DNA of 34,943 bases from Musicola paradisiaca NCPPB 2511 (GTDB lineage: Bacteria > Pseudomonadota > Gammaproteobacteria > Enterobacterales > Enterobacteriaceae): assembly GCF_000400505.1 (NCBI RefSeq), contig NZ_CM001857.1, forward strand, positions 4,264,168 to 4,299,110. The letters run 5' to 3'. The position numbers and the translations under genes are program-made. Position 1 is the stretch's first letter, and each line of letters starts with the position of its first letter. Under the pieces are notes generated by a model. It was not told where the DNA came from, ran no database searches, and saw only the letters and a list, made by a program, of their open reading frames with translations. This document shows positions 11,030 to 19,876 of this stretch, piece after piece.

Positions 11030-11779
11030 ATGCTGAGCGATAATGATTTTATGCGCTACAGCCGCCAATTGCTGCTGGAGGAAGTCGGCCCCGAAGGGCA
11101 ACAGCGGCTGGCGCAGGCCCGCGTACTGCTGGTCGGCATGGGCGGGCTCGGCTCGCCGGCGGCGCTCTATCTGGCGGCGGCGGGCGTCGGCATGCTGCGG
11201 CTGGCGGACGACGATCGGCTGCATATCTCCAATTTGCAGCGTCAGATCCTCTACCGCACCGCGGATCTGGATCGCGCCAAGGCGGAACTGGCGCGTCAGC
11301 AGCTGACGGCGCTCAATCCGTCAATCCGGGTCGAAGCGCTGGCGGCTCGTCTGGAAGGCGATGCGCTGCATCACGCGGTGGACGATGTCGATCTGGTGCT
11401 CGACTGTAGCGACAACATGGCCACCCGCCATGCCGTTAACGCGGTCTGCATCGCCGCCGGCAAACCGCTGGTCAGCGCCAGCGCGGTCGGCTTCAGCGGC
11501 CAGTTGCTGGTGCTGACGCCGCCGTACCGTCACGGCTGCTATGCCTGTCTCTACCCAGATGACGCCGAACCGCAGCGCAACTGCCGTACCGCCGGGGTGC
11601 TCGGCCCGGTGGTCGGTGTGATGGGGACGTTACAGGCGCTGGAGGCCATCAGGCTGCTGTGCGGTCACGCCTCGCCGCTGGACGGCAAGCTACGCCTGTT
11701 CGATGCGCGTCAGCAGCAGTGGACTACGCTGCAACTCAGCCCGGCCCCAGGCTGCACCGTGTGCGGAGGCCACGCATGA
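11030..11779 (+). CDS. thiF: ThiS adenylyltransferase
   Basis: ThiF is an E1-like enzyme that adenylates the ThiS C-terminal glycine before sulfur transfer. The protein is 249 aa. It shows the nucleotide-binding loop LVGMGGLGSP (about 34-43) and the zinc-binding cysteine pairs C170/C173 (CYAC) and C242/C245 (CTVC). C185, in NCRTAGV, corresponds to E. coli Cys184, which forms the acyl-disulfide link to ThiS. It lies one base after thiE and overlaps thiS by ATGA. MoeB is a relative, but the thi context decides for ThiF. Confidence 0.97.
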   Translation: MLSDNDFMRYSRQLLLEEVGPEGQQRLAQARVLLVGMGGLGSPAALYLAAAGVGMLRLADDDRLHISNLQRQILYRTADLDRAKAELARQQLTALNPSIRVEALAARLEGDALHHAVDDVDLVLDCSDNMATRHAVNAVCIAAGKPLVSASAVGFSGQLLVLTPPYRHGCYACLYPDDAEPQRNCRTAGVLGPVVGVMGTLQALEAIRLLCGHASPLDGKLRLFDARQQQWTTLQLSPAPGCTVCGGHA

Positions 11780-11976
11780 AGATTCGCGTCAATGACGATG
11801 TCGTCGAACTGGACGACGCGCTCACCGTGGCCCAATTGCTCGACCGCCTCAACCGGCGCCAACCCGGTACGGCGTTGGCGATCAACCAGACCCTCATTCC
11901 CCGTGCCGCCTGGGAGCAACACCCGGTGCAGGACGGGGACGACATTTTGCTGTTTCAGGCCATCGCAGGAGGATGA
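11776..11976 (+). CDS. thiS: Sulfur carrier protein ThiS
   Basis: ThiS is a ubiquitin-like carrier whose C-terminal Gly-Gly is turned into a thiocarboxylate and gives its sulfur to ThiG. The 66-aa length equals E. coli, and the product starts [14 protein letters not shown] and ends AIAGG, as required. The ATG at 11776 overlaps the thiF stop (ATGA). A longer in-frame reading from 11659 lies inside thiF and is rejected. Confidence 0.96.
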   Translation: MKIRVNDDVVELDDALTVAQLLDRLNRRQPGTALAINQTLIPRAAWEQHPVQDGDDILLFQAIAGG

Positions 11977-11977
11977 G

Positions 11978-12754
11978 ATGCTGAAGATTGCAGATACGTT
12001 GTTCAACTCCCGGTTGCTTACTGGTACCGGGAAATTCGCCAGCGCGGAATTGATGAGCGCGGCGATTCAGGCCGCCGGGTCGCAGCTCGTCACCATGGCG
12101 ATGAAGCGCGTGGATCTGAAAGGCGGCAGTGATGCGATTCTGGCGCCGTTGCAGGCGCTGGGTGTCCGGTTATTGCCCAACACCTCCGGCGCCCGCACCG
12201 CCGACGAAGCGGTGTTCGCCGCCCGTCTGGCGCGCGAAGCGCTCGGCACGCCGTGGATTAAGCTGGAAATCCACCCGGACATGCGCTACCTGCTGCCCGA
12301 CCCGATCGAAACGCTGAACGCCGCCGAACGGCTGGTGAAAGACGGGTTCGTGGTGCTGCCGTACTGCGGCGCCGATCCGGTGCTGTGCAAACGGCTGGAA
12401 GACGTCGGCTGTGCGGCGGTGATGCCGCTGGGCGCCCCCATCGGTTCCAACCACGGGCTGCAAACCCGCGACTTCCTGCGCATCATCATCGAACAGGCGC
12501 AAGTGCCGGTGGTGGTGGACGCCGGTATCGGCGCGCCGAGCCACGCCGCCGAAGCGCTGGAGCTGGGCGCCGACGCGGTGCTGGTCAATACCGCCATCGC
12601 GGTGGCGCGGGATCCGGTACGGATGGCGACCGCCTTCCGGCTGGCGGTGGAAGCCGGGGAGATCGCCCGTCAGTCCGGCCTGGGACGACGCCAGTTGCAG
12701 GCCAGCGCCACCAGCCCGTTGACCGGGTTCCTGACGACGGAGGCGACAAACTGA
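11978..12754 (+). CDS. thiG: Thiazole synthase
   Basis: ThiG builds the thiazole phosphate ring from 1-deoxyxylulose 5-phosphate, dehydroglycine (from ThiH) and ThiS-borne sulfur. The 258-aa protein begins [20 protein letters not shown]. Schiff-base Lys95 lies in PWIKLEI, and the phosphate-binding blocks [22 protein letters not shown] and [10 protein letters not shown] are intact. The start at 11978 follows the thiS stop by one base, with AGGAGG inside the thiS end. The stop codon shares its last base with the thiH start (TGATG). Earlier in-frame starts fall in thiS/thiF and are rejected. Confidence 0.97.
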   Translation: MLKIADTLFNSRLLTGTGKFASAELMSAAIQAAGSQLVTMAMKRVDLKGGSDAILAPLQALGVRLLPNTSGARTADEAVFAARLAREALGTPWIKLEIHPDMRYLLPDPIETLNAAERLVKDGFVVLPYCGADPVLCKRLEDVGCAAVMPLGAPIGSNHGLQTRDFLRIIIEQAQVPVVVDAGIGAPSHAAEALELGADAVLVNTAIAVARDPVRMATAFRLAVEAGEIARQSGLGRRQLQASATSPLTGFLTTEATN

Positions 12755-13888
12755 TGGATAACTCGTTTGCACAACGCTGGCGACAGCTGGACTGGGACGA
12801 CCTGACGCTGCGCATCAACGGTAAAACCCGCGCCGACGTCGAACAGGCGCTGAACGCCGAACACCCCGACATGGAGGATTTCATGGCGCTGCTGTCTCCG
12901 GCCGCCGCCTCTTATCTGGAACCGCTGGCCCAACGCGCCCAACAGCTGACCCGGCAGCGCTTCGGCAATACCGTCGGCTTTTACGTGCCGCTCTATCTCT
13001 CCAATCTCTGCGCCAACGACTGCACCTACTGCGGCTTCTCCATGAGCAACCACCTCAAGCGCAAAACCTTGAACGACGAGGAAATTCGGCGGGAATGCGG
13101 TGCCATCAAGGAATTGGGGTTCGACCACCTGCTGCTAGTGACGGGCGAGCACCAACGTAAGGTGGGGATGGACTATTTCCGGCGCGTATTTCCACTGATT
13201 CGCCCGCACTTCAGCGCGCTGATGATGGAAGTGCAGCCGCTGGCGCAGGAAGAGTACGCGGAGCTGAAAACGCTGGGGCTGGACGGGGTGATGGTGTATC
13301 AGGAAACCTACCATCAGGCGACTTACGCCCGCCACCACCTGCACGGGAAAAAACAGGATTTCGCCTGGCGGCTGAACACCCCGGATCGGCTGGGCCGCGC
13401 CGGGATCGACAAGATCGGGCTGGGCGCGTTGATCGGCCTGTCCGACAGTTGGCGCACCGACTGCTATATGGTGGCGGAACACTTGCGCCATCTGCAACGC
13501 CACTATTGGCAAAGCCGCTACTCGTTGTCGTTTCCGCGCCTGCGCCCGTGCGCCGGCGGCATCGAACCCGCTTCGCTGATGGATGAAGCGCAACTGATGC
13601 AGACGATCTGCGCCTTCCGGCTGCTGGCGCCCGATGTAGAACTGTCGCTGTCGACCCGGGAATCGCCCCATTTTCGCGACCACATGATCCCGATCGCCAT
13701 CAACAACGTCAGCGCTTTCTCCAAAAACCCAGCCGGGCGGCTACGCCGACGGCCATGCGGAATTGGAGCAGTTCTCCCCGCACGACGACCGCCGGCCGGA
13801 AGCAGTGGCCGATGTCTTGACGCGCGCCGGCCTGCAGCCGGTCTGGAAAGACTGGGAGGGATATCTGGGCCGGACGATCGCAAACTGA
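12754..13888 (+). pseudogene. thiH: 2-iminoacetate synthase ThiH, frameshifted near the 3' end
   Basis: ThiH is a radical-SAM lyase that splits tyrosine to p-cresol and dehydroglycine for the thiazole ring. The radical-SAM motif CxxxCxxC is at C86, C90 and C93, and the protein matches the family through NNVSAFSK (about residue 324). There an A5 run (13723-13727) shifts the frame, so the written product continues into unrelated residues and past the normal stop. With four A the reading becomes KTQPGGYADGHAELEQFS ... VWKDWEGYLGR and stops at 13886-13888, giving 377 aa, the E. coli length. The lost part is the conserved C-terminal ~50 residues. If real, de novo thiazole synthesis would probably fail; sequencing error is equally plausible. 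It converges with the sensor kinase gene 15 bp away. Confidence 0.9.
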
Positions 13889-13903
13889 CGGACGCGATCC
13901 CGA

Positions 13904-15349
13904 TCACCGCGCGCCGAGGCGATCGCCCCGCTCGTCGGGGAAGATCAGGCTGAATACGATCCGGCCGATCTCCCCGTCGAGCGGATCGCAACGGGCCGTG
14001 ACCTCGCCGCCGTGCAGCGTCATGATCGCCCGCACGATCGACAACCCCAGGCCACTGGAATCGCTGCCCGCGCTGCGGGTGGCATCCCCCCGGTAGAAAC
14101 GGTCGAACAAGCGCGCCAGCTGGTCTTGCGGCAATACCGGCGCCAGATTGCTCACCGCCACCACCACCCGCCCGGGCAGGGTTTCCACCGTCAAGCGTAC
14201 TTGACTGTCCGCGCTCGCATAACGCACCGCATTCGCCACCAGATTGCTCAACGCCCGCTGGAACAGCAAGGCGTCCGCCGTCAGCGCGGCTTGTCCATCG
14301 CAACGCAGCGTGATGCCGCGTTCCTCCGCCAGCATGTCGAAATAGTCCGCCACCCGCCGCAGCTCGCTGGCGACATCAAGCCGTACAAGGTTCAGCACCG
14401 GCTGCTCATGGCTGGCCCGCGCCAGAAACAGGATGTTCTCCACCATGCGCGAAATGCGTTCCAGTTCGACGATATTGTCCGACAGCAGCGTCTCGTATTC
14501 CTCGACGTTGCGCGGCTGGTACAGCGCTACCTGACAGTGCCCCATCAGCGCGCCGATGGGCGTGCGGATCTCATGCGCCAAATCGGCGGAAAACTGGGTC
14601 AACCGTTGATAACCCTCGGTCAGGCGATCCAGCATGGCATTGAAGGCGCGAATCAGTTGCCTCACCTCCTGCGGCGCGTCCGCCTCGCTTACGCGGGTGG
14701 AAAGGGTATGCGGCGCAATCGCCGCGGCCTGCGCCGTCATCCGCCACAGCGGTTTCAACCCCCGCCGCAGCACCAGATAGCCCAGCCCGCCGATCAACGC
14801 GAAGGCCGCGGCCACCGCACTCAACACCCGCCACAGGTAACGTTCCAGCATCTTCTGTTCGTTGACCATGACATGGGCGGCGGCGATCTGCAGTATCTGT
14901 CCGTCATCAAGCCGTACCAGCGCAGACACGGCGCGCAACGGCACGCCTTGTTCTGTTGCGCCACTGCGAACCTGGTCGACCGACAATGCGGCATTCACCG
15001 CTGTCGGCGTCATCAGCGGCAACACGATACGCGCCGGGTTTACGTTAATCAGCGGTTTTTGTCCCGGCAGCGAAAACAGCAGCACGTCCTGTTCGCTGCC
15101 CAGCATGTTCTCAAACAGACCGGTATTGCCGGCCAGCACCGGCAGCGTGAAATTCCGGCCCAGCAGATGGCGGTAATATTCCACCCGCCCGGTGACTTGC
15201 AGATCGCTGCGTCGGTACATGTCGTGGCGCAGCGCGCCATACAGATAACCGCCGACCAGGCTCACCACCAGCGTAGCGACCAATGCAAACAGCAGGCTGC
15301 AACGCACCGTCAGCGAGGTGGCGCGCCAACGTTGGAGCCAGCCGTTCAT
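13904..15349 (-). CDS. Sensor histidine kinase, HprS/CusS-like
   Basis: This is a membrane sensor kinase of 481 aa. TM1 lies at about residues 16-40, a periplasmic sensing region at about 41-170, TM2 at about 172-194, then a HAMP domain. The phospho-accepting His259 is in [12 protein letters not shown]. The catalytic ATPase domain has N-box Asn373 (NLVANAVRY) and G-box SSGLGLS (431-437). The overall form fits the heavy-metal/redox sensor group (CusS, HprS). The ATG at 15349 overlaps the response-regulator stop as ATGA, favoured over an upstream GTG at 15364. The neighbouring molybdoenzyme operon suggests a redox signal rather than copper, as for E. coli HprS next to msrPQ, but this is inference. 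Confidence 0.9.
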   Translation of the reverse strand: MNGWLQRWRATSLTVRCSLLFALVATLVVSLVGGYLYGALRHDMYRRSDLQVTGRVEYYRHLLGRNFTLPVLAGNTGLFENMLGSEQDVLLFSLPGQKPLINVNPARIVLPLMTPTAVNAALSVDQVRSGATEQGVPLRAVSALVRLDDGQILQIAAAHVMVNEQKMLERYLWRVLSAVAAAFALIGGLGYLVLRRGLKPLWRMTAQAAAIAPHTLSTRVSEADAPQEVRQLIRAFNAMLDRLTEGYQRLTQFSADLAHEIRTPIGALMGHCQVALYQPRNVEEYETLLSDNIVELERISRMVENILFLARASHEQPVLNLVRLDVASELRRVADYFDMLAEERGITLRCDGQAALTADALLFQRALSNLVANAVRYASADSQVRLTVETLPGRVVVAVSNLAPVLPQDQLARLFDRFYRGDATRSAGSDSSGLGLSIVRAIMTLHGGEVTARCDPLDGEIGRIVFSLIFPDERGDRLGAR

Positions 15350-16017
15350 GCGCGCGGCTCGCACACATAACCGATACCGCGCACGGTATGGATCAGCTTG
15401 ATATCGAAAGGTTTATCAATCTTGGCACGCAGACGTTTCACCGCCACATCCACCACATTGGTGTCGCTATCGAAATTCATGTCCCACACCTGCGAGGCGA
15501 TCAGGGTGCGCGAGAGCACTTCACCCTCGCGTCGCACCAGCAGATGCAACAGCATAAACTCCTTGTTGGTCAGAGGGATAACCACCTCCTGCCGCGTGGC
15601 CTTGCGCCGCAGCACATCCAGGCGCAAATCCGCCACTGCGTAGTGATCCGCCTCGCGCACCACGCCGCGACGCAGCAAGGTACGTATGCGCAACACCAAT
15701 TCAGTAAACGAAAAAGGTTTGATCAGATAGTCGTCGGCCCCCAGTTCCAGCCCGCGAATACGGTCGTGCAACTGGTCGCGCGCGGTCAGAAACAGTACCG
15801 GCACATCGCTTTTCTTACGCAGCATTTCGATAAGCTGCCAGCCGCTCAACCCCGGCAACATGACGTCCAAAATGATGGCGTCGTAGCCATGCTCCAGCGC
15901 GTTGAACAATCCTTCAGTGCCGCTGCGCGCCAGATCGACCGCATATCCGGCTTCGGTCAGCCCTTTTTTCAGGTAATCGCCGGTACTGACATCGTCCTCA
16001 ACCACCAGAATACGCAT
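15346..16017 (-). CDS. OmpR-family response regulator, HprR/CusR-like
   Basis: The 223-aa protein has an N-terminal receiver domain: acidic pocket EDD at residues 7-9, phosphorylated Asp51 in IILDVMLPG, and the invariant Lys in IKPFSF. A C-terminal winged helix follows, with the block [19 protein letters not shown] typical of the CusR/CopR/HprR group. GGGAG lies about 8 bases before ATG 16017. It forms an operon with the kinase gene (ATGA overlap). The divergent redox operon and the palindrome between them make that operon its probable target. Confidence 0.93.
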   Translation of the reverse strand: MRILVVEDDVSTGDYLKKGLTEAGYAVDLARSGTEGLFNALEHGYDAIILDVMLPGLSGWQLIEMLRKKSDVPVLFLTARDQLHDRIRGLELGADDYLIKPFSFTELVLRIRTLLRRGVVREADHYAVADLRLDVLRRKATRQEVVIPLTNKEFMLLHLLVRREGEVLSRTLIASQVWDMNFDSDTNVVDVAVKRLRAKIDKPFDIKLIHTVRGIGYVCEPRA

Positions 16018-16086
16018 CGTCGCTACTCCCGCCGCCTGACGGCACCACTGCCGGTGACGCCATCATAACAACTTCGCGCCGGCGAC

Positions 16087-16108
16087 TTGATGACATTAAT
16101 GTCATCAA
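16087..16108. promoter_or_regulatory. 22-bp perfect palindrome, probable response-regulator operator
   Basis: The core TGACATTAATGTCA extends on both sides to a perfect 22-bp palindrome (outer TTGA/TCAA). TGACA half-sites spaced by 4 bp match the layout of the CusR box (TGACAA-NN-TTGTCA). The palindrome is about 70 bp from the regulator gene and about 88 bp from the DUF5666 gene, so it could control both directions. A second small inverted repeat CGTCATCCTGACG lies at 16111-16123. Function is inferred from position and symmetry. Confidence 0.75.
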
Positions 16109-16196
16109 ACCGTCATCCTGACGACCCAAACGCCTCACCATGATAAACACACGCCAACCAGGGAAAAAACCACGTCCAGCCCAGGAGAACAGCACC

Positions 16197-16820
16197 ATGA
16201 CAACGTCTCGTTTTACCGGTTTATTACTTTCCTCCCTGCTGCTGTGCAGCCAGTGGTCCAGCGCCGCCGATGCGCCTGCTAAACCGCAACCGCCGGTACG
16301 CGGCACGATCACTGCCGTCACCGACAGCCAGCTACAACTGACCGACCGCTCAGGGCAGAATATCGACGCGATGCTGACCGCCCAGACCCGCGTCATGAGC
16401 ATAGCCAAAGCCAATCCGGGCGATATTAAACCGGACAGTTTCATCGGCACCGCCGCCATTCCCCAACCGGACGGAACGCTGAAAGCGTTGGAAGTGCATG
16501 TGTTCGACGCCAGCCTGCGCGGCACCGGCGAAGGTTTCCGGCCGTGGGAATCCGCCGACGGCAAAAGCGGCACCATGACCAACGGCACCGTCGGCAAACT
16601 GGTCAACAGCAATGGCCGAACCCTGACCGTGACCTATAACGGCGGCCAGAAGACCGTCATCGTGCCGGACGACGTCCCCATCGTCACGATCGCGCCTGGC
16701 GATCGCAGCCTGCTGAAACCGGGCGCGCACATCGTGCTGTTCTCCCGGCTTGACGACCAGGGCAAGCGCGTCGCGCTTGCGGTTTCCGCCGGCAAAGACG
16801 GCACCGTGCCCCCGATGTAA
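16197..16820 (+). CDS. Exported DUF5666-like protein
   Basis: The 207-aa protein has a Sec signal peptide (MTTSRFTGLLLSSLLLCSQW, cleavage likely after SSA near residue 26), so it is expected in the periplasm. The mature part consists of repeated short beta-strand units (RGTITAVTDSQLQLTDRSG and TVGKLVNSNGRTLTVTYNGG), the pattern of the DUF5666 family, which has no known enzymatic role. AGGAG 8 bases before ATG 16197 supports this start over one at 16140. It is first in an operon with a cytochrome b561 and a molybdoenzyme, so it may be a periplasmic accessory or substrate-binding subunit. Its function is unknown. Confidence 0.8.
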   Translation: MTTSRFTGLLLSSLLLCSQWSSAADAPAKPQPPVRGTITAVTDSQLQLTDRSGQNIDAMLTAQTRVMSIAKANPGDIKPDSFIGTAAIPQPDGTLKALEVHVFDASLRGTGEGFRPWESADGKSGTMTNGTVGKLVNSNGRTLTVTYNGGQKTVIVPDDVPIVTIAPGDRSLLKPGAHIVLFSRLDDQGKRVALAVSAGKDGTVPPM

Positions 16821-16831
16821 CCGGAGACGTT

Positions 16832-17437
16832 ATGCCGTCATCTCGCCGCCCGATACACGCCTGGCCCGTTAGGCTTACTCACTGGATCAACCCGCTGGCC
16901 ATGACGGGTATGTTCATGAGCGGGTGGGAAATCTACAACGCCGCGCCGCTGTTCGATTTTCATTTTCCTTCTGCCGTCACGCTGGGCGGCTGGCTGGGCG
17001 GCGCTATCGGCTGGCATCTGGCGGTGATGTGGCTGTTGGCAGGCAACGGTGCGCTGTATGTGCTGTGGAGTCTCGGCAGCGGCCACTGGCGAAGACGCTG
17101 GCTGCCGCTCAGCCCGGCGGCGCTGCAACAGGATATCCAACGGGCGCTGACGCTACGCCTGCGGCACGACGGGCACCGGTACAACGCGATCCAAAAGCTG
17201 ATGTACATCGGTGTTATCGTGCTGGGCGTATTGCTGGTGCTCTCGGGACTTGCGATTTGGAAACCGGTGCAGTTGTACTGGCTGACCGATCTGCTGGGCG
17301 GTTTCGCCAACGCCCGCTACGTTCATTTCTTCGCCATGAGCGGCATCGGTCTGTTTGTGGCGATCCATGTGCTGATGGTGTTGGTGGTACCGCGCACCCT
17401 GTGGGCAATGCTGACCGGAGGCAACCATGAGCGATAA
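16832..17437 (+). CDS. Cytochrome b561-type membrane subunit
   Basis: This 201-aa integral membrane protein has about four transmembrane segments (roughly 15-35, 55-80, 122-142 and 163-189). Histidines at 17 (RLTHWIN), 62 (GWHLAV), 165 (YVHFFAM) and 179 (AIHVLMV) are placed to bind two b hemes. It fits the prokaryotic cytochrome b561 / hydrogenase cytochrome b group. Its probable role is to pass electrons from the quinol pool to the periplasmic molybdoenzyme encoded next, as MsrQ does for MsrP, though MsrQ is from a different family. The stop overlaps the next gene by 11 bases, and it begins 11 bases after the DUF5666 gene. Confidence 0.88.
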   Translation: MPSSRRPIHAWPVRLTHWINPLAMTGMFMSGWEIYNAAPLFDFHFPSAVTLGGWLGGAIGWHLAVMWLLAGNGALYVLWSLGSGHWRRRWLPLSPAALQQDIQRALTLRLRHDGHRYNAIQKLMYIGVIVLGVLLVLSGLAIWKPVQLYWLTDLLGGFANARYVHFFAMSGIGLFVAIHVLMVLVVPRTLWAMLTGGNHER

Positions 17438-18194
17438 ACCGCAACGCCGCCCCCCGCTGGTACTGGCGCCGGATCAGAAAAAACAGTTGGTGAATCTGGA
17501 GCGCCGCCTGATGTTACGTTCCGGGCTGACGCTTGGCGCCGTAGCGATGCTCACCGGCTGCAATATGCAGGACGGCGACAGCGTCGACAAAGTGCTGTGG
17601 GCCATGTCGCGCTGGAACGATCGGGTGCAGGCCTGGTTGTTCAGCGGGCAACGGTTGGCGCCTAGTTATCGCCCGGATCAGATTACGCAACCTTTCCCGT
17701 TCAATGCGTTTTATCCGGAGTACAACGTGCCGGACATCGATCTGGGCAGCTACCGTCTGGAAGTGGCAGGCAAAGTAGAGAAAAAAGGCGTCTGGACGCT
17801 GGAGCAGCTGCGTCGGCTGCCGCAGGAAACCCAGATTACCCGGCTGATTTGCATTGAGGGTTGGAGCGCCATCGGCCAGTGGCGCGGTATTCCGTTGCGT
17901 CAATTTCTGCAACACGTCGGCGCCGATCTGACGGCGCGCTACGTCGGTTTCAAATGCGCCGATCGCTATTACTCCAGTATCGATATGGCTAGCGCGCTGC
18001 ACCCGCAAACCCTGCTGGCGCTGGAATTCGGCAACCAGGCGCTGCCCGCCGACTACGGCTATCCACTGCGGCTACGCCTTCCTACCAAATTGGGGTTCAA
18101 GAATGCCAAACACATCGCGGCCCTGTTTGTCAGCGACACCAACCCAGGCGGTTACTGGGAAGATCAGGGATATAACTGGTTTAGTGGTATTTGA
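17427..18194 (+). CDS. SUOX-fold molybdopterin oxidoreductase (MsrP-like)
   Basis: The 255-aa protein carries the sulfite-oxidase-type molybdopterin-binding fold. The presumed Mo-coordinating Cys142 is in LICIEGWSAIGQW, and the conserved substrate/cofactor blocks PADYGYPLRLRLP and GFKNAKHIAALF follow. The N-terminus has a twin-arginine pair (R26-R27 in LERRLMLR), a hydrophobic stretch and a lipobox-like LTGC (Cys45). It is thus probably exported folded by Tat and anchored to the membrane. It is shorter than MsrP (YedY) and its substrate cannot be read from sequence; protein methionine sulfoxide or a small S/N-oxide are candidates. Translation is coupled to the cytochrome gene by the 11-base overlap. 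Confidence 0.88.
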   Translation: MSDKPQRRPPLVLAPDQKKQLVNLERRLMLRSGLTLGAVAMLTGCNMQDGDSVDKVLWAMSRWNDRVQAWLFSGQRLAPSYRPDQITQPFPFNAFYPEYNVPDIDLGSYRLEVAGKVEKKGVWTLEQLRRLPQETQITRLICIEGWSAIGQWRGIPLRQFLQHVGADLTARYVGFKCADRYYSSIDMASALHPQTLLALEFGNQALPADYGYPLRLRLPTKLGFKNAKHIAALFVSDTNPGGYWEDQGYNWFSGI

Positions 18195-18228
18195 CCTGAA
18201 AGAAGCGCGCTATCCGGCTTAAGCTCAC

Positions 18229-18250
18229 GCCGGCTGTGGTTTTAGCCGGC
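18229..18250. terminator. Hairpin after the molybdoenzyme operon
   Basis: GCCGGCT (18229-18235) pairs with AGCCGGC (18244-18250) around an 8-nt loop, between the convergent ends of the molybdoenzyme gene and yjiR. The U tract is missing, so terminator function is uncertain. Confidence 0.4.
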
Positions 18251-18261
18251 GAGGAGCGCGG

Positions 18262-19701
18262 TCAGACGGGAACATTTTTCTGATACGTCAGTAACATGCC
18301 TTTGATCGCTGCGCCGATAGTCGCTATCGTTTTCTCCATGTCGTTGCTCCAGGGTTGCGAACAACTCATGCGCAGGCAGTGGCGATATTTGCCCGACGCA
18401 GAAAACAGCGAGCCTTCAGCGATGTGGATATTGGCCGTGGCTCGCAAATGTTCACGTAGCTGTACGCCGTCCATGTACTCCGGCATTTCCACCCATAGCA
18501 CAAATCCCCCTTGCGGCCTGCTCACGCAAATCTCTTCCGGAAAGTAGTAACGGAGCCAACACGCGAACGTTTCCAGATTACGCTGATAAAGACTGCGCAT
18601 CCGGCGCACATGCGGCTGGTAATACCCCTGACGAATAAACTCGGCGATCGCCAGTTGCGTACAGATGGCCGTGGTGCCGGTATTGGTGTATTTGGCGTGC
18701 ATAACGCGATCAAAATAGCGCCCGGATACCACCCAACCGACCCTCAGCCCCGGCGCCAGTGTTTTCGAAAACGAGCTGCACAACAAAACCCGGCCATCGA
18801 TATCCATCGATTTTAGGGTGGTCGGCCGCGGGTATTCGTAGGCCAATTCGCCATACACATCGTCTTCAATGATGGCGATGTCATAACGCTGTGCCAGCGT
18901 CATCAGCGCCCGTTTACGGTGCGGCGGCATAATAAAACCCAGCGGGTTATTGCAATGCGGCACCACCAGCACCGCTTTAATCGGCCACTGTTCCAGAACC
19001 AGTTCCAGTGCTTCCAGGCTAATGCCATTGGTGAAATCGGTAGGAATCTCAATGACTTTGATATCCAAACCACACAGTATTTGCAAAATACCGTGAAAAA
19101 CAGGGGACTCGACGGCAACGATATCCCCTGGGTTCGCCACCGCGCGAATCGCCACCGCCAGCGCCTCCGTCGCGCCGCTGGTCACGACAATATCTTCCGC
19201 CGACAGCTGGCAACCGCTGTCCACCATTAATCGGGCGATCTGTTCGCGTAACAGCGGCGTTCCCGCCAGCTGGTCATACATGAACGAGGACGGATCCTGC
19301 CGCTGCCCCACGCGCTGCAACTGTTTCCATAATGGTTTCAGCGTGTTCTGCGTCAAATCCGGCTGGCTGCTTCCTAAAGAAATCAGATTGGGATCCTGCC
19401 GGGCCTGTACCAACTCCAGTACCGCCCCCCATTTTTTCACCTCAACCGGACGCTGTACCGGCCGCGACATCGCCGGAATGGGCGGCGACGCTTTGCGGGT
19501 ACGCACAAAATAACCGGAGCGAGGATACGGCACGATCAATTGCTGCTGCTCCAGCAGGTAGTAGGCCTGTTGCACGGTACTGATGCTGACGCCATGTTCC
19601 TGGCTGAGCGCCCGTACCGACGGCAGCCGCTCCCCGCCCTGATACAGCCCTTGTTCGATACGCTGGGCTAGCAGCGTTGCCAGATGTTGATAGCGCGTCA
19701 C
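18262..19701 (-). CDS. yjiR: MocR-family regulator, YjiR-like
   Basis: The 479-aa protein joins an N-terminal GntR winged helix (residues 1-70, LPSVRALSQEHGVSISTVQ as helix-turn-helix) to an aminotransferase fold-I domain. That domain carries the PLP lysine K313 in SSFSKTLAPGLRVGW, plus HCNNPLGF and EDDVYGELAYEYPRP. It closely follows E. coli YjiR. MocR proteins use PLP as a sensory cofactor rather than for catalysis. The start is GTG 19701, with GGAGG 8-9 bases upstream; no ATG fits. It is divergent from a yjiS (DUF1127) gene, and yjiR and yjiS are neighbours in E. coli, so yjiS is the likely target together with autoregulation. The E. coli regulon is not well defined. Confidence 0.93.
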   Translation of the reverse strand: MTRYQHLATLLAQRIEQGLYQGGERLPSVRALSQEHGVSISTVQQAYYLLEQQQLIVPYPRSGYFVRTRKASPPIPAMSRPVQRPVEVKKWGAVLELVQARQDPNLISLGSSQPDLTQNTLKPLWKQLQRVGQRQDPSSFMYDQLAGTPLLREQIARLMVDSGCQLSAEDIVVTSGATEALAVAIRAVANPGDIVAVESPVFHGILQILCGLDIKVIEIPTDFTNGISLEALELVLEQWPIKAVLVVPHCNNPLGFIMPPHRKRALMTLAQRYDIAIIEDDVYGELAYEYPRPTTLKSMDIDGRVLLCSSFSKTLAPGLRVGWVVSGRYFDRVMHAKYTNTGTTAICTQLAIAEFIRQGYYQPHVRRMRSLYQRNLETFACWLRYYFPEEICVSRPQGGFVLWVEMPEYMDGVQLREHLRATANIHIAEGSLFSASGKYRHCLRMSCSQPWSNDMEKTIATIGAAIKGMLLTYQKNVPV

Positions 19702-19737
19702 CTGTATCCTCCATTACTTCATAAAAAACAAAAACCA

Positions 19738-19821
19738 GTACAGATAGTCGAACAACTTCACCATTCAGACGGTATAGCATCCATTCTGTATCAAAGAGAA
19801 ATAGATTTTCTGAATCTGTAT
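19738..19821. promoter_or_regulatory. Proposed YjiR operator, copy 1
   Basis: The yjiR/yjiS spacer contains three copies of a half-site with core TCTGTA. One is inverted (GTACAGAT, 19738-19745) and two are direct (ATTCTGTAT, 19783-19791; AATCTGTAT, 19813-19821). The two direct copies start 30 bp apart, about three helical turns, which is the sort of direct-repeat layout seen at MocR targets. The last half-site ends 56 bp before the yjiS start codon. The same spacings recur at copy 2. Confidence 0.65.
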
Positions 19822-19876
19822 CCAAATCACGGACAGACGCATGATAAAGGCACAGCACAACCTGAGGAGATTCATC

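Noticed and set aside
11792-11977. N-terminal extension of ThiG
   Set aside because: The frame is open through thiS, but the extra residues are an out-of-frame reading of thiS; a ribosome site and the family N-terminus support ATG 11978.
14012-15370. A 452-codon plus-strand frame opposite the sensor kinase gene
   Set aside because: Its translation is rich in Arg, His and Gln, typical of antisense reading of a GC-rich gene. The kinase on the minus strand has all catalytic motifs.
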